Positions 48,064-55,313 of a stretch of 61,596 bases of DNA are shown one piece after another. Positions within the stretch are counted from its first letter, which is position 1. Each line of letters opens with the position of its first letter. Source of the stretch: Heritagella_A intestinalis. Its GTDB lineage: Bacteria > Bacillota > Clostridia > Oscillospirales > Acutalibacteraceae. The notes beneath the pieces were generated by a model. The model saw only the letters and a program-made list of their open reading frames with translations, was not told where the DNA came from and ran no database searches. The stretch covers positions 1 through 61,596 of the forward strand of contig CAJFQF010000013.1 in NCBI GenBank assembly GCA_904418995.1. Reading direction: 5' to 3'. Both the position numbers and the translations under genes were made by a program.

Positions 48064-49866
48064 TCAAAAATAGAAGGAAACCTGGGAATCCGTCTCCGCT
48101 ATTACCACCGGCGTATGCCGGCCATCATAAGCCATCACCGCTGTGGTGCTGATATCCTCCTGGGAAGGCAGGGGTTCCTGGATGTAGATCACCCAGTCGC
48201 CGTCCACCCGGAAATCCAGGACATTTTCCGCCACCGTCTGCGCCTGGCCGTTTTGCAGCCGCACCAGCGAGGGAGAACCCATGCCGTCCAGGAAGTACAG
48301 GCTGCCGTCCTCTGCCTGTTGAATGGCAGCGCCGGAAGCTTCATACAAAGCCTGGGTTACCGTCTGCCCGCCATAGGTGAGAGACCGGGCGACCATGCTA
48401 TCCCAGCTAAAAAGGCTGTTGCCCCAGCGGTCCACCATCACCAGGCCGGAGGCCGTTTCCGGAGCGGTTTCCTTCTCCACCGGCTGGCCGAGCCCCTCTT
48501 CGGTGATCTCCATAAACCACACGGTGCCGTCCATCAGGTAATACAGCCGGTTGTCCCGGAGGAACACCCCTTGGTAAGTTTCCGAAGTCATGGGCAGCTC
48601 ATAGGATTTTCCCCCAAGGGCCATATACAGATTCCCTTCCGGGTCATCGTCCTTTACATACAGCAGGCCGTCTGCCCTTTCGGCGGAATACTCCCCGTCT
48701 TGGAGAAAGCCCACAATATTCTGTGGAACACTGGCGTCCACCAGGGTGCTCTCCCCATGTTCCAGCCAATAAAGCCCCGGCTCCCCGCTGCTTTCCGAAA
48801 TAGTATAATACGCGTTTCCGTTATCCGCGTTGACGATAATGTCCATATTCTCCGCAATGTTCTGGGAACCGTCCTCCGGCGTCCAATACCGTAAGCGGCT
48901 GATCTTTCTTTCCTGATTAACGTCCGTATAGTAGAGCCCCTGGTCGTCCGACGTGACAATATAAGCCGTCCCGGAAGCAATATTCTGCACCACCGGCAAT
49001 ACTTCCCCGGTTTCCAAATCCAGCCGGAGAACGGAGCTGGACTCTATCAAAAAGCAGTAGGGCGCTTCCTCCTTGAACTTCCGGACCCACACCCCATACA
49101 AGCCGGAAAGAAGGGATTCCGTTTCCCCAGTAGACGCGTCATAGCGGTACAGGGTCTGGGAAGCAGGTTCGGCTTCCGTGTCGTAGGACAGATAGTACAC
49201 CACGTCCCCCTCTGGGCGCATCATACAGTCCACGGCTCTCTCGGCCAGGAATACCGGCTCCGCTGTGGGGGAAGGCTGATAAAACAGCTGGTTATCCGCA
49301 ATCCAGGCATACTGCTGGCCGTCCTGGCTGTAGTCGTACTCCGAAAGCCCCGTTCCCAACTCCAAGGCTTCCTCCTGTTTTCCCGGAAAGAAAACCTGAT
49401 AGGACTCCCCGGCGGAAAAGATGGCCGGCATCTCCGCCTGGGGCTGGGGCCTGGGCCACAGGAAAAAGGCTGCGGCTGCCACCACCAGCACCGACGCCGC
49501 TATAGCAGCCATACGGGCCCAATGGCGCGGTGGGGTCCGGGGCGGGTCCGCCTCTTCCGGGAAGAAAGCCTGAAATTCTGCCTGCCCGCTCTCTGGCTGC
49601 GCCCCTTCTGTCTGGGGCTCAGAAGCCGGCTGGGAGGGCTGGGGCTCCGGCTCTTCCGGCTGCCACTGCAGGGCCCGGGAAAACACCGACTCCCCCTCTT
49701 CCTCCTCTATGTCCTTTGGGAGCTCTTCTTCCGACGGCTGGGGCTGGAATTCCGGCCGGCGGAACAGGCTGTCGTCCCGCCGGGCCTCCCCGGAATTTTC
49801 CAGCCCGCAAACCGGGCACCGGCTCCCTTCCTTGATCTCCGCTCCACAAAATCTGCATATCCGCAT
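48064..49866 (-). CDS. Zinc-ribbon/membrane/repeat-domain protein, paralogue A
   Basis: A 600-residue paralogue and first gene of the cluster. The zinc ribbon has C4, C7, C17, C20 (CRFCGAEIKEGSRCPVCG). SVFSRALQW (60-68), a Pro/Glu/Gln linker and one membrane helix (about 117-136, ending FFLWPRPQP) follow. The repeat domain has YSQDGQQYAWIADNQLFYQ and GLYWLEHGESTLVDASV, plus a C-terminal block SLYFLDGMGSPSLVRLQNG. The start at 49866 has AAAGGGG about 9 bases upstream. A -10 TATACT (49941-49946, minus strand) is a weak promoter candidate. LexA is encoded further upstream, behind a terminator. Confidence 0.7.
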   Translation of the reverse strand: MRICRFCGAEIKEGSRCPVCGLENSGEARRDDSLFRRPEFQPQPSEEELPKDIEEEEGESVFSRALQWQPEEPEPQPSQPASEPQTEGAQPESGQAEFQAFFPEEADPPRTPPRHWARMAAIAASVLVVAAAAFFLWPRPQPQAEMPAIFSAGESYQVFFPGKQEEALELGTGLSEYDYSQDGQQYAWIADNQLFYQPSPTAEPVFLAERAVDCMMRPEGDVVYYLSYDTEAEPASQTLYRYDASTGETESLLSGLYGVWVRKFKEEAPYCFLIESSSVLRLDLETGEVLPVVQNIASGTAYIVTSDDQGLYYTDVNQERKISRLRYWTPEDGSQNIAENMDIIVNADNGNAYYTISESSGEPGLYWLEHGESTLVDASVPQNIVGFLQDGEYSAERADGLLYVKDDDPEGNLYMALGGKSYELPMTSETYQGVFLRDNRLYYLMDGTVWFMEITEEGLGQPVEKETAPETASGLVMVDRWGNSLFSWDSMVARSLTYGGQTVTQALYEASGAAIQQAEDGSLYFLDGMGSPSLVRLQNGQAQTVAENVLDFRVDGDWVIYIQEPLPSQEDISTTAVMAYDGRHTPVVIAETDSQVSFYF

Positions 49867-50024
49867 GAAATTTTTCCCCTTTCTTTTCCGCATTCCCTGC
49901 CGGATGAGCAGATTTCCAAGGGGAAATACTCCCCTCCTATAGTATAACTTACTCATGATTCCGGAGAATGCTTTATAAGAAATAAATCCTTACAACATAG
50001 AAACAAAACAGTAACAAAATCATT

Positions 50025-50066
50025 ACAAAATAAAAATTCCCGCACTGCGGCTGGCAGGCGGGAATT
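50025..50066 (-). terminator. Intrinsic terminator after lexA
   Basis: AATTCCCGC (50035-50043) pairs with GCGGGAATT (50058-50066), followed on the minus strand by TTTATTTTG. A second stem, GGCTTTTCC/GGAAAAGCC, lies between it and lexA (about 50082-50121). Confidence 0.8.
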
Positions 50067-50145
50067 CGCAAAAATACTGGGCTTTTCCGGGTCGGGGATC
50101 GCCCTGCCGTGGGAAAAGCCGCCGCAACCGTTTTGCCGCTATGGT

Positions 50146-50733
50146 TTAATAATAGCGCAAAACAGCGACCACTTTCCCCAAGACGGACACATTCTGGGAA
50201 TAGATAGGCTCGAAATCCGGATTTTCCGGCTGTAAACGAATGGTGTCCTTTTCCCGATACAGCCGCTTCACCGTGGCCTCGTCCTCAATGAGGGCCACGA
50301 CAATCGCGCCGTCATCGGCAGTGGGGGTCCTTTCCGCAATGACATAGTCCCCGTCCAGGATCCCCGCATTCTTCATGCTCATGCCGTCCACGTGGAGGGC
50401 AAACAGCTCTTTCCCCGCGGCATGGCGGGCAGAATAGGGCAGGTAGCCCTGGACTTCCTCAATGGCCAAAACGGGCAGCCCGGCGGTAACCCGGCCCAGG
50501 ATGGGCACCTGGGTCGTCTCCTCGGTCCCCTCAATATGGATGGAGCGGTTCATCCCGGCCTGACGGGAAATATATCCCATTTCCTCCAAGCTGCGCAAAT
50601 GCGCGTGGACTGTGGAGGTGGATTTCAGTCCGGTAGCGGCGCAAATCTCCCGCACCGAGGGCGGGACGCCATATTGGGCCTTCTCCTTTAAGAAATCATA
50701 TATTTTCTGCTGGCTTTTACTCAGTTTTTTCAT
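50146..50733 (-). CDS. lexA: SOS repressor LexA
   Basis: A 195-residue repressor. The N-terminal winged helix has SKSQQKIYDFLKEKAQYGVP, VREICAATGLKSTSTVHAHL. The self-cleavage bond is A84-G85 in RVTAGLPVL. The catalytic serine is S119 (VDGMSMKNAG) and the lysine K156 (EDEATVKRLY). RecA-stimulated self-cleavage lifts SOS repression. GGAGGCAG lies upstream of the start. A candidate SOS box is at 50824-50837. It is monocistronic. Confidence 0.97.
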   Translation of the reverse strand: MKKLSKSQQKIYDFLKEKAQYGVPPSVREICAATGLKSTSTVHAHLRSLEEMGYISRQAGMNRSIHIEGTEETTQVPILGRVTAGLPVLAIEEVQGYLPYSARHAAGKELFALHVDGMSMKNAGILDGDYVIAERTPTADDGAIVVALIEDEATVKRLYREKDTIRLQPENPDFEPIYSQNVSVLGKVVAVLRYY

Positions 50734-50823
50734 TTTGACTCTGCCTCCTGGTTCTTAAAACTTGCCTGCCGGCACAGCCTGCTCTGCTCCTCTTACAGTA
50801 TACCATAAAACCCCGAAAAATAC

Positions 50824-50837
50824 AAAACATTTGTTTG
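50824..50837 (-). promoter_or_regulatory. Candidate SOS box upstream of lexA
   Basis: On the minus strand CAAACAAATGTTTT fits the Firmicutes LexA consensus CGAACRNRYGTTYG at 12 of 14 positions. It is 91 bases before lexA, which would allow autoregulation. Confidence 0.6.
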
Positions 50838-50915
50838 AAAATTCGCAGAATTTTTTATTCCTAAAATTTCAAATTTTGTTCACTGTATATTCACAAATTT
50901 CCATGATTTTTTCTT

Positions 50916-51028
50916 TATAATGAGGATGTATTCAAATGGAGCCGCACCATTCTTGGATACATGTTCTACCCTCCTCAATTTTAGAACCCCTCAAGCTACA
51001 GAAAAAGGACCGGTTTCCGGTCCTTTTT
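50916..51028 (+). ncRNA. Candidate small RNA with terminator
   Basis: A -10 TATAAT (50916-50921, -35 unclear) is followed by a stem ATGTATTCAA (50926-50935)/TTGGATACAT (50953-50962) with inner ATGG/CCAT. A single-stranded stretch holds CCCTCCTC (50969-50976) and ACCCCTC (50986-50992). A perfect terminator, AAAAAGGACCGG (51002-51013)/CCGGTCCTTTTT (51017-51028), ends it. It is about 100 bases long, with no ribosome site. The C-rich stretches are complementary to Shine-Dalgarno sequences. Confidence 0.5.
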
Positions 51029-51066
51029 CGTCGTTTGAGGGGATTTTTCATTTTTCAGGGACAACC

Positions 51067-51096
51067 GCATATTTCGGCGGATGACAGGCCAGAATA
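51067..51096 (+). promoter_or_regulatory. Sigma-F-type promoter of the spoIIQ-like gene
   Basis: GCATA (51067-51071), 15 bases, GGCCAGAATA (51087-51096). It matches the sigma-F pattern GYATA, 15-16 bases, GGnnAnAnTA. Bacillus spoIIQ is sigma-F dependent. Confidence 0.6.
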
Positions 51097-51177
51097 AAAG
51101 CGTCAACCTTATTTTTGAATGTTGCGCCTGTTCTCGGCTTCTGTTCTCCGGCAAGGCGCGGAAAGGCCTGATGAATC

Positions 51178-51918
51178 ATGAGAAATAAGCGTACCTCCCC
51201 ATCCACAAAAACCAAAAGCCGCCAAAACCGCGGTTTTGTCATTGCTTCCGGCATCTGCATCATGGCCATAGGCGTGGCCGCCTGGGCCGCTTATGACAGC
51301 GTGGTGCAGGAGCCCCTGGAACTGGATTCCCAGGTATCCATTTCGGAGACCCAGCCCACAGAGGAAGAGAGCTCTTCCCTTCCCACTCCCACCCCCACGC
51401 CGGACCAGGCAGTTGCCGGAAGCGTTGCGCCCTCCCCCTCTGCGGAACCCACCCCAACCCCTACGCCTGCTCCCGCTTCCGAAGCGGAAGCAGACTCTCC
51501 AGACGTCCAGCTTGATTTCCCGGTGGGGCAGAAAATCCTCAAGCGCTTCAGCGCCGACGCCCCGGTCTACTCCGAAACCATGCGGGACTGGCGGGTGCAC
51601 AACGGCGTGGACTTTGAAGCAGCCGCCGGTGAGAGCGTAAAGGCCATGGGCGAAGGCACCGTGCAGGAAATCCTGAAGGACGCCTCTTTGGGCAATGTGG
51701 TGGTCATCTCCCACGGGGAACTGGAAGCCCGGTACTGCGGCCTGGCCGACCAAATCCAAGTAAAAAAAGGGGACGCGGTGGCCAGCGGCCAGGAGATCGG
51801 CACCGTGGGGACCTGTCCCGCAGAATCTGCGGAAAAAAGCCATTTCCATCTGGAGATCCGCCAGGGTGAAGAATGGGTGGACCCTCTCTCTTTGCTGATG
51901 ACGGAAGAAGAGGAATAA
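51178..51918 (+). CDS. SpoIIQ-like M23 endopeptidase
   Basis: A 246-residue forespore membrane protein. A basic N-terminus and one membrane helix (about 19-38, GFVIASGICIMAIGVAAWAA) lead to a Pro/Thr/Glu-rich linker and a LytM/M23 domain (about 110-240). SADAPVYSETMRDWRVHNGVDFE is the SpoIIQ block (written here in parts: PVYSETMRDW, RVHNGVDF). The zinc residues appear intact (H and D in HNGVD, HFHLE), unlike Bacillus SpoIIQ, so it may be an active peptidase as in other clostridia. SpoIIQ with SpoIIIAH forms the channel between forespore and mother cell. The sigma-F-type promoter upstream supports this. A plain M23 peptidase is the alternative. Confidence 0.8.
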   Translation: MRNKRTSPSTKTKSRQNRGFVIASGICIMAIGVAAWAAYDSVVQEPLELDSQVSISETQPTEEESSSLPTPTPTPDQAVAGSVAPSPSAEPTPTPTPAPASEAEADSPDVQLDFPVGQKILKRFSADAPVYSETMRDWRVHNGVDFEAAAGESVKAMGEGTVQEILKDASLGNVVVISHGELEARYCGLADQIQVKKGDAVASGQEIGTVGTCPAESAEKSHFHLEIRQGEEWVDPLSLLMTEEEE

Positions 51919-51964
51919 CCGCCTGCCCCCGACTTCGTTTAGGGGCTGCTGTATCTTCCTTCCA

Positions 51965-51995
51965 AGCCGGACAGCCTGCGCTGTCCGGCTTTTTC
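51965..51995 (+). terminator. Intrinsic terminator after the spoIIQ-like gene
   Basis: AGCCGGACAGC (51965-51975) pairs with GCTGTCCGGCT (51980-51990), followed by TTTT. Confidence 0.85.
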
Positions 51996-52002
51996 CGACC
52001 TG

Positions 52003-52341
52003 CTACCCCTTTTTGTATTTCTCGATTTCCGATATAATCTGGTAAAGCTGTTTTTGATCCCCTACCTCCTGAGCCGCCACAAGCTCATAACACCGATAGG
52101 CATAGGCGGTTCCTTCCTCCTTTTCCCCTCCCAGCAGCTCAAACAGCTGAGATAGGGGAATTTCCAAACCCAACGCGATTTTTTCAATGCTTTCCATGGT
52201 GGCGTTCTTTTCCCCGCGCTCAATCTGTCCAATATAGGTTGGATGGCATCCGGCCAGTTCTGCCAGCCTTTCCTGACTCAGCCCCTTTTGCAGCCGGTAG
52301 CTGCGGATTCTCCTGCCGATAATCTGTGTTATAGCACTCAT
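52003..52341 (-). CDS. XRE-family regulator (SinR-like)
   Basis: A 112-residue protein. The N-terminal helix-turn-helix (about 5-65) reads IGRRIRSYRLQKGLSQERLA, ELAGCHPTYIGQIERGEKNA and TMESIEKIALGLEIPLSQLF. The C-terminal helical tail (about 75-112) may dimerise. The start at 52341 (MSAITQIIG) has GAAAGGATG upstream. It diverges from a second XRE gene across a 157-base AT-rich region with repeated TACTATAA-like motifs, likely operators. Targets unknown. Confidence 0.82.
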   Translation of the reverse strand: MSAITQIIGRRIRSYRLQKGLSQERLAELAGCHPTYIGQIERGEKNATMESIEKIALGLEIPLSQLFELLGGEKEEGTAYAYRCYELVAAQEVGDQKQLYQIISEIEKYKKG

Positions 52342-52367
52342 AGGCTCACATCCTTTCAAAATATAGT

Positions 52368-52465
52368 CTATAAGTATCTCATTTTTAAATACATATACTA
52401 TTGATATTTTGTCCGAAATGTGATGTACTATAAATATTAAATTTAAAAAAATATTGCTTATAGTA
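52368..52465. promoter_or_regulatory. Divergent operator/promoter region of two XRE genes
   Basis: The intergenic region (52342-52498) is strongly AT-rich. CTATAAGTA (52368-52376), TACTATAAATA (52426-52436) and CTTATAGTA (52457-52465, the inverse of TACTATAAG) are related half-sites. They overlap possible -10 elements such as TATAGT at 52460-52465. Confidence 0.45.
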
Positions 52466-52498
52466 TAGATTCATTAGAACACTTTGGGAGGTTCTATT

Positions 52499-52777
52499 TT
52501 GCAGAATAATTTTGACCGGGAACAATTCCGGCAGAGGCTGAAATTTCTGCGGGAATGCCGCCAGCTTTCCCAGAGGCAAGTGGCCGCTGCCCTGCACATT
52601 GAGCGTTCCACCTATGCCAGCTATGAAACAGGGCGTTCGGAACCCAGCCTGCAAAATCTAAAACGTCTGGCGGCCCTCTATCAGGTTTCCACCGACTTCC
52701 TCCTGGATTCCACCCCCATAGGCCGCAGGCAAACCGAATCCTTTTGGAGGCACAAGAGGCACAAAAGGCTCCCATAA
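52499..52777 (+). CDS. Small XRE-family regulator
   Basis: A 92-residue protein with one helix-turn-helix (about 9-66): FRQRLKFLRECRQLSQRQVA, AALHIERSTYASYETGRSEP and LAALYQVSTDFLLD. The C-terminus is short and basic (FWRHKRHKRLP). The start is a TTG at 52499 with GGGAGGTTC upstream. The stop lies within the stem of the following terminator. It faces away from the other XRE gene, as in paired regulator switches of mobile or developmental loci. Confidence 0.8.
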   Translation: MQNNFDREQFRQRLKFLRECRQLSQRQVAAALHIERSTYASYETGRSEPSLQNLKRLAALYQVSTDFLLDSTPIGRRQTESFWRHKRHKRLP

Positions 52778-52811
52778 ACCTGCCGGGAAGGCGGTTTCAT
52801 GGGAGCCTTTT
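52763..52811. terminator. Terminator between the XRE gene and the amidohydrolase
   Basis: AAAAGGCTCCCAT (52763-52775) pairs with ATGGGAGCCTTTT (52799-52811). T-runs on both strands may serve both convergent genes. Confidence 0.8.
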
Positions 52812-52854
52812 GACATAGGTCATGCTCATTTTTCCCCGTTATACCAGCTGTACA

Positions 52855-54483
52855 TCATGATCTCTTCCATAGGGTTTCCCCCTGCTTGATGGTCTCCAGC
52901 ACCTGAATATTCTTGATCTGGGCCGTGCTGACCCGCAAGGGGTTCCGGTCCAGTATGACCAGGTCCGCATATTTGCCGGGTTCCAGGCTTCCTTTTTGAT
53001 GCTCTTCAAAATATTGATACGCCCCGTTGATGGTCACCCCGCAGATGGCCTCCATCACGGAAATTTTTTGCCCTTCCCCCAACACGCGCCCTTTTTGAGT
53101 TCGCCGGTTCACAGCGTTATGAATGGCCAGAAGAGGGTTGGGCATTTTCACAGGAGGGTCCTGGTGCAGGGTAAAGGGGATTCCCTTTTTCACCGCAGAA
53201 CCCGCCGGGGAAATCCGCTCTGCCCTTTCCGGCCCCAGGATGGATTCATAGTAGTAGTCTCCCCAGAACCAAATGTGGTCCAAAAAGAAGGTGGGAAGGA
53301 TTCCCAGGGCTTTCATTTGGTCTAACTGGTCCTCCCGGACGGTTTGGGCGTGTACCATTACCGGGCGCAGCTTTGCCGTTGGATTGGTGGTTTCCAAGGC
53401 TTTTCTATAACAGCGCAGGAACTGATCTGCTGCCGCGTCTCCATTGGCGTGTACGTTTACCTGGAGATTCCTCTGGATGCAGCCCTGAAAATAGGAAAGC
53501 ACCGCTTCATCTGTCTGTGTCCCGTAACCGCAGTACCCCGGTTCCTGGCCTTTGGGCGGTTCCCAATAGGGCTGCGTCAGCCAAGCGGTTTTCCCCTGGG
53601 GAGAGCCGTCCAGCCATGTTTTCCCGCCAAGGAGCTTGTAATGGTTGACGGATTCCCGCTCCGGGGCGCCCGCATCCTCTAATAAAGTAAAGGTCGCTTT
53701 CTGTACGGCGTATCCTACCACATCTATCTTCAATTTCCCCCCATTGGCCGCAGCCAGCAATAGCCTGTGAATCCCATGGTCCACACTGGCGTCCTGGGCA
53801 GTGGTAATGCCCTGGGCGCAGTAAAGGTCCTGGGCCTCTGTGAGAGCGTCCATGAGCTGCAAAAAAGTGGGGGCGGGGAGAAGCCTCTTCTTTTCCGCCG
53901 CCAAGTAGGCGTTTTCCTCTAACACCCCATTGGGCTCTTTGGAGGCAGGCGACACGGTCCGGACAACGCCGCCTTCTGGAACTGCATAGTTTTCACCCGC
54001 ATAGCCCAGCTTTTGTAAAGCAGCGCTGTTGGCAACGGCTAAATGGCCCGACACATGGGACAAAAAAATCGGGATTTCTGAAGAAACCGAATCCAAATCA
54101 AATTTGGTGGGGTGCAGCTGGCCGTGGAATTGGGAATTGTCATAGCCAAACCCCATTACCCATCCCCCTACTTTCTGGGAACCCTCCTGTACGTTCCGGT
54201 TCAGCAGCTGCAGCAGCTCTTCTTTGGAGCGGCACTGGCTGCAATCTATCAGGAGCCGCGTCTGCGCTACCGCAACGATGTGGCCGTGGGGGTCGATAAA
54301 CCCCGGCAGCATGGCTTTCCCTTTTAAATCCACTATCTGGGTATTGCCATCCCCAAGGGCCAGAATCTCCTCTTTGCTTCCCACCCGCAGAATCCTTCCA
54401 TTTTCTATTAGAATCCCGTCTACTACCTCATTGTTTGGATTGATCGTAATGACGTCCCCGTTTACATACGCAATTTTAGACAT
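52855..54483 (-). CDS. Amidohydrolase family protein (YtcJ type)
   Basis: A 542-residue metal-dependent hydrolase of the Amidohydro_3/YtcJ group. An N-terminal beta domain with ENGRILRVGSKEEILAL leads to the metal motif PGFIDPHGHIV (H66, H68). Further blocks are AQDASVDHG, NVHANGDAAADQFL and a C-terminal HQDPPVKMPNPL plus LEPGKYADLVILDRNPL, the last standard for the family's composite domain. The substrate is unknown; members are mostly uncharacterised amidases or deacetylases. The start at 54483 (MSKIAYVNGDVIT) has GGGGGAAAGGG upstream. No signal peptide is seen, so it is cytosolic. Confidence 0.88.
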   Translation of the reverse strand: MSKIAYVNGDVITINPNNEVVDGILIENGRILRVGSKEEILALGDGNTQIVDLKGKAMLPGFIDPHGHIVAVAQTRLLIDCSQCRSKEELLQLLNRNVQEGSQKVGGWVMGFGYDNSQFHGQLHPTKFDLDSVSSEIPIFLSHVSGHLAVANSAALQKLGYAGENYAVPEGGVVRTVSPASKEPNGVLEENAYLAAEKKRLLPAPTFLQLMDALTEAQDLYCAQGITTAQDASVDHGIHRLLLAAANGGKLKIDVVGYAVQKATFTLLEDAGAPERESVNHYKLLGGKTWLDGSPQGKTAWLTQPYWEPPKGQEPGYCGYGTQTDEAVLSYFQGCIQRNLQVNVHANGDAAADQFLRCYRKALETTNPTAKLRPVMVHAQTVREDQLDQMKALGILPTFFLDHIWFWGDYYYESILGPERAERISPAGSAVKKGIPFTLHQDPPVKMPNPLLAIHNAVNRRTQKGRVLGEGQKISVMEAICGVTINGAYQYFEEHQKGSLEPGKYADLVILDRNPLRVSTAQIKNIQVLETIKQGETLWKRS

Positions 54484-54679
54484 TCCCTTTCCCCCTTCGA
54501 TTGATTCTCCAATCTCCCTTGGCTTCCCCTTATTTTTAGCGGTTTGCGCATATTTATCCTGCCGTTGGTTTTCACAATTCGCAAACAATTCCCAAGCAAT
54601 TCAAAAACACCCGGGATTTACAATAAACCCATCCCATAAGAAAACCACAAACCAAAAGATTTCATAAGGAGGGACTCTC

Positions 54680-54784
54680 ATGGCAAAGTTTGTTGTTCCC
54701 GTGGCGGCTGGAATTGCCGTTCTGGTGGGAATCGTAACGGCGGCGGTTTATTCGGTCCGCGGGCGCAGGCAATCCTCTTATTAA
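54680..54784 (+). CDS. Tiny single-span membrane protein
   Basis: A 34-residue peptide. One hydrophobic helix (about 4-25, FVVPVAAGIAVLVGIVTAAV) is followed by a basic tail YSVRGRRQSSY. AAGGAGGGA lies 6-8 bases before the ATG. Good ribosome site and composition make it likely real, though it is too short for a family call. It is followed directly by a remnant of the coiled-coil gene at 54902. Confidence 0.55.
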   Translation: MAKFVVPVAAGIAVLVGIVTAAVYSVRGRRQSSY

Positions 54785-54792
54785 GTAAGGGG

Positions 54793-54845
54793 AGACCCCG
54801 CAAGGCCCCAGGCCAGGCAAAATAGACGCCGCAAAAAACAGCCAA
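54793..54845 (+). pseudogene. Remnant copy of the coiled-coil gene
   Basis: The stretch CGCAAGGCCCCAGGCCAGGC followed by AATAGACGCCGCAAAAAACA matches two separate parts of the gene at 54902-55171: CGCAAGGCCGCAGACCAGGC (near 55049) and ATAGACGCCGCGAAAAACGG (near 55132). The middle is deleted. It carries no open frame of its own. Confidence 0.65.
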
Positions 54846-54901
54846 CCCCCATACCATCGCTTACTGCGATTCCCATATGATTTTCAGAAAGGAAGATTGT
54901 C

Positions 54902-55171
54902 ATGTCGAATTTTTTCAAGAACGCATTGGAGGATATGAAGGAAAGTGCTAAGGCCCAGCACCAAGTGGACAAGGCCAACTTTGAGGCGGCAAAGGCGGAA
55001 TCCAAGGCCCAGTGGGAGGAGGCCAAAGCCCAAAGCAACCCGGAACTCCGCAAGGCCGCAGACCAGGCAAAGCGGGAAGAAGCCATTGCCCAGGCAAAGG
55101 CGAGAACCGCCCAGGCCCAAGCCCGGATAGACGCCGCGAAAAACGGCAGCACGCTGTCTGCACAGCACTAA
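54902..55171 (+). CDS. Small Ala/Lys/Glu-rich coiled-coil protein
   Basis: An 89-residue protein, almost entirely helical, with heptad-like repeats of Ala, Lys, Glu and Gln: AKAESKAQWEEAKAQSNPEL, then QAKREEAIAQAKARTAQAQA. No membrane helix or signal. AAAGGAAG precedes the ATG. I recognise no function; similar short proteins occur in Oscillospirales. A degraded partial copy lies just upstream, so the gene has been duplicated and one copy lost. It is in a short unit with the tiny membrane protein and ends at a strong terminator. Confidence 0.65.
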   Translation: MSNFFKNALEDMKESAKAQHQVDKANFEAAKAESKAQWEEAKAQSNPELRKAADQAKREEAIAQAKARTAQAQARIDAAKNGSTLSAQH

Positions 55172-55191
55172 GCCCTAAAAATACATCTGAC

Positions 55192-55236
55192 TTCGGGCCT
55201 GCGCGCACATGCTGTGTGCAGGCCCGAAATTTTATA
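55192..55236 (+). terminator. Strong intrinsic terminator after the coiled-coil gene
   Basis: TTCGGGCCTGCGCGCACA (55192-55209) pairs with TGTGTGCAGGCCCGAA (55213-55228), followed by ATTTTATAT. Confidence 0.85.
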
Positions 55237-55313
55237 TGCTACCCCGGAATCCAAACAAATCTTTAACATTTCCGTGGTATCCTGAAGGGGCCAAGTATGA
55301 GGAGGCGGGAGTT

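Noticed and set aside
50926..51084. A 52-codon open frame across the candidate small RNA
   Set aside because: It has no proper ribosome site, runs straight through the perfect terminator and ends in the sigma-F-type promoter region.
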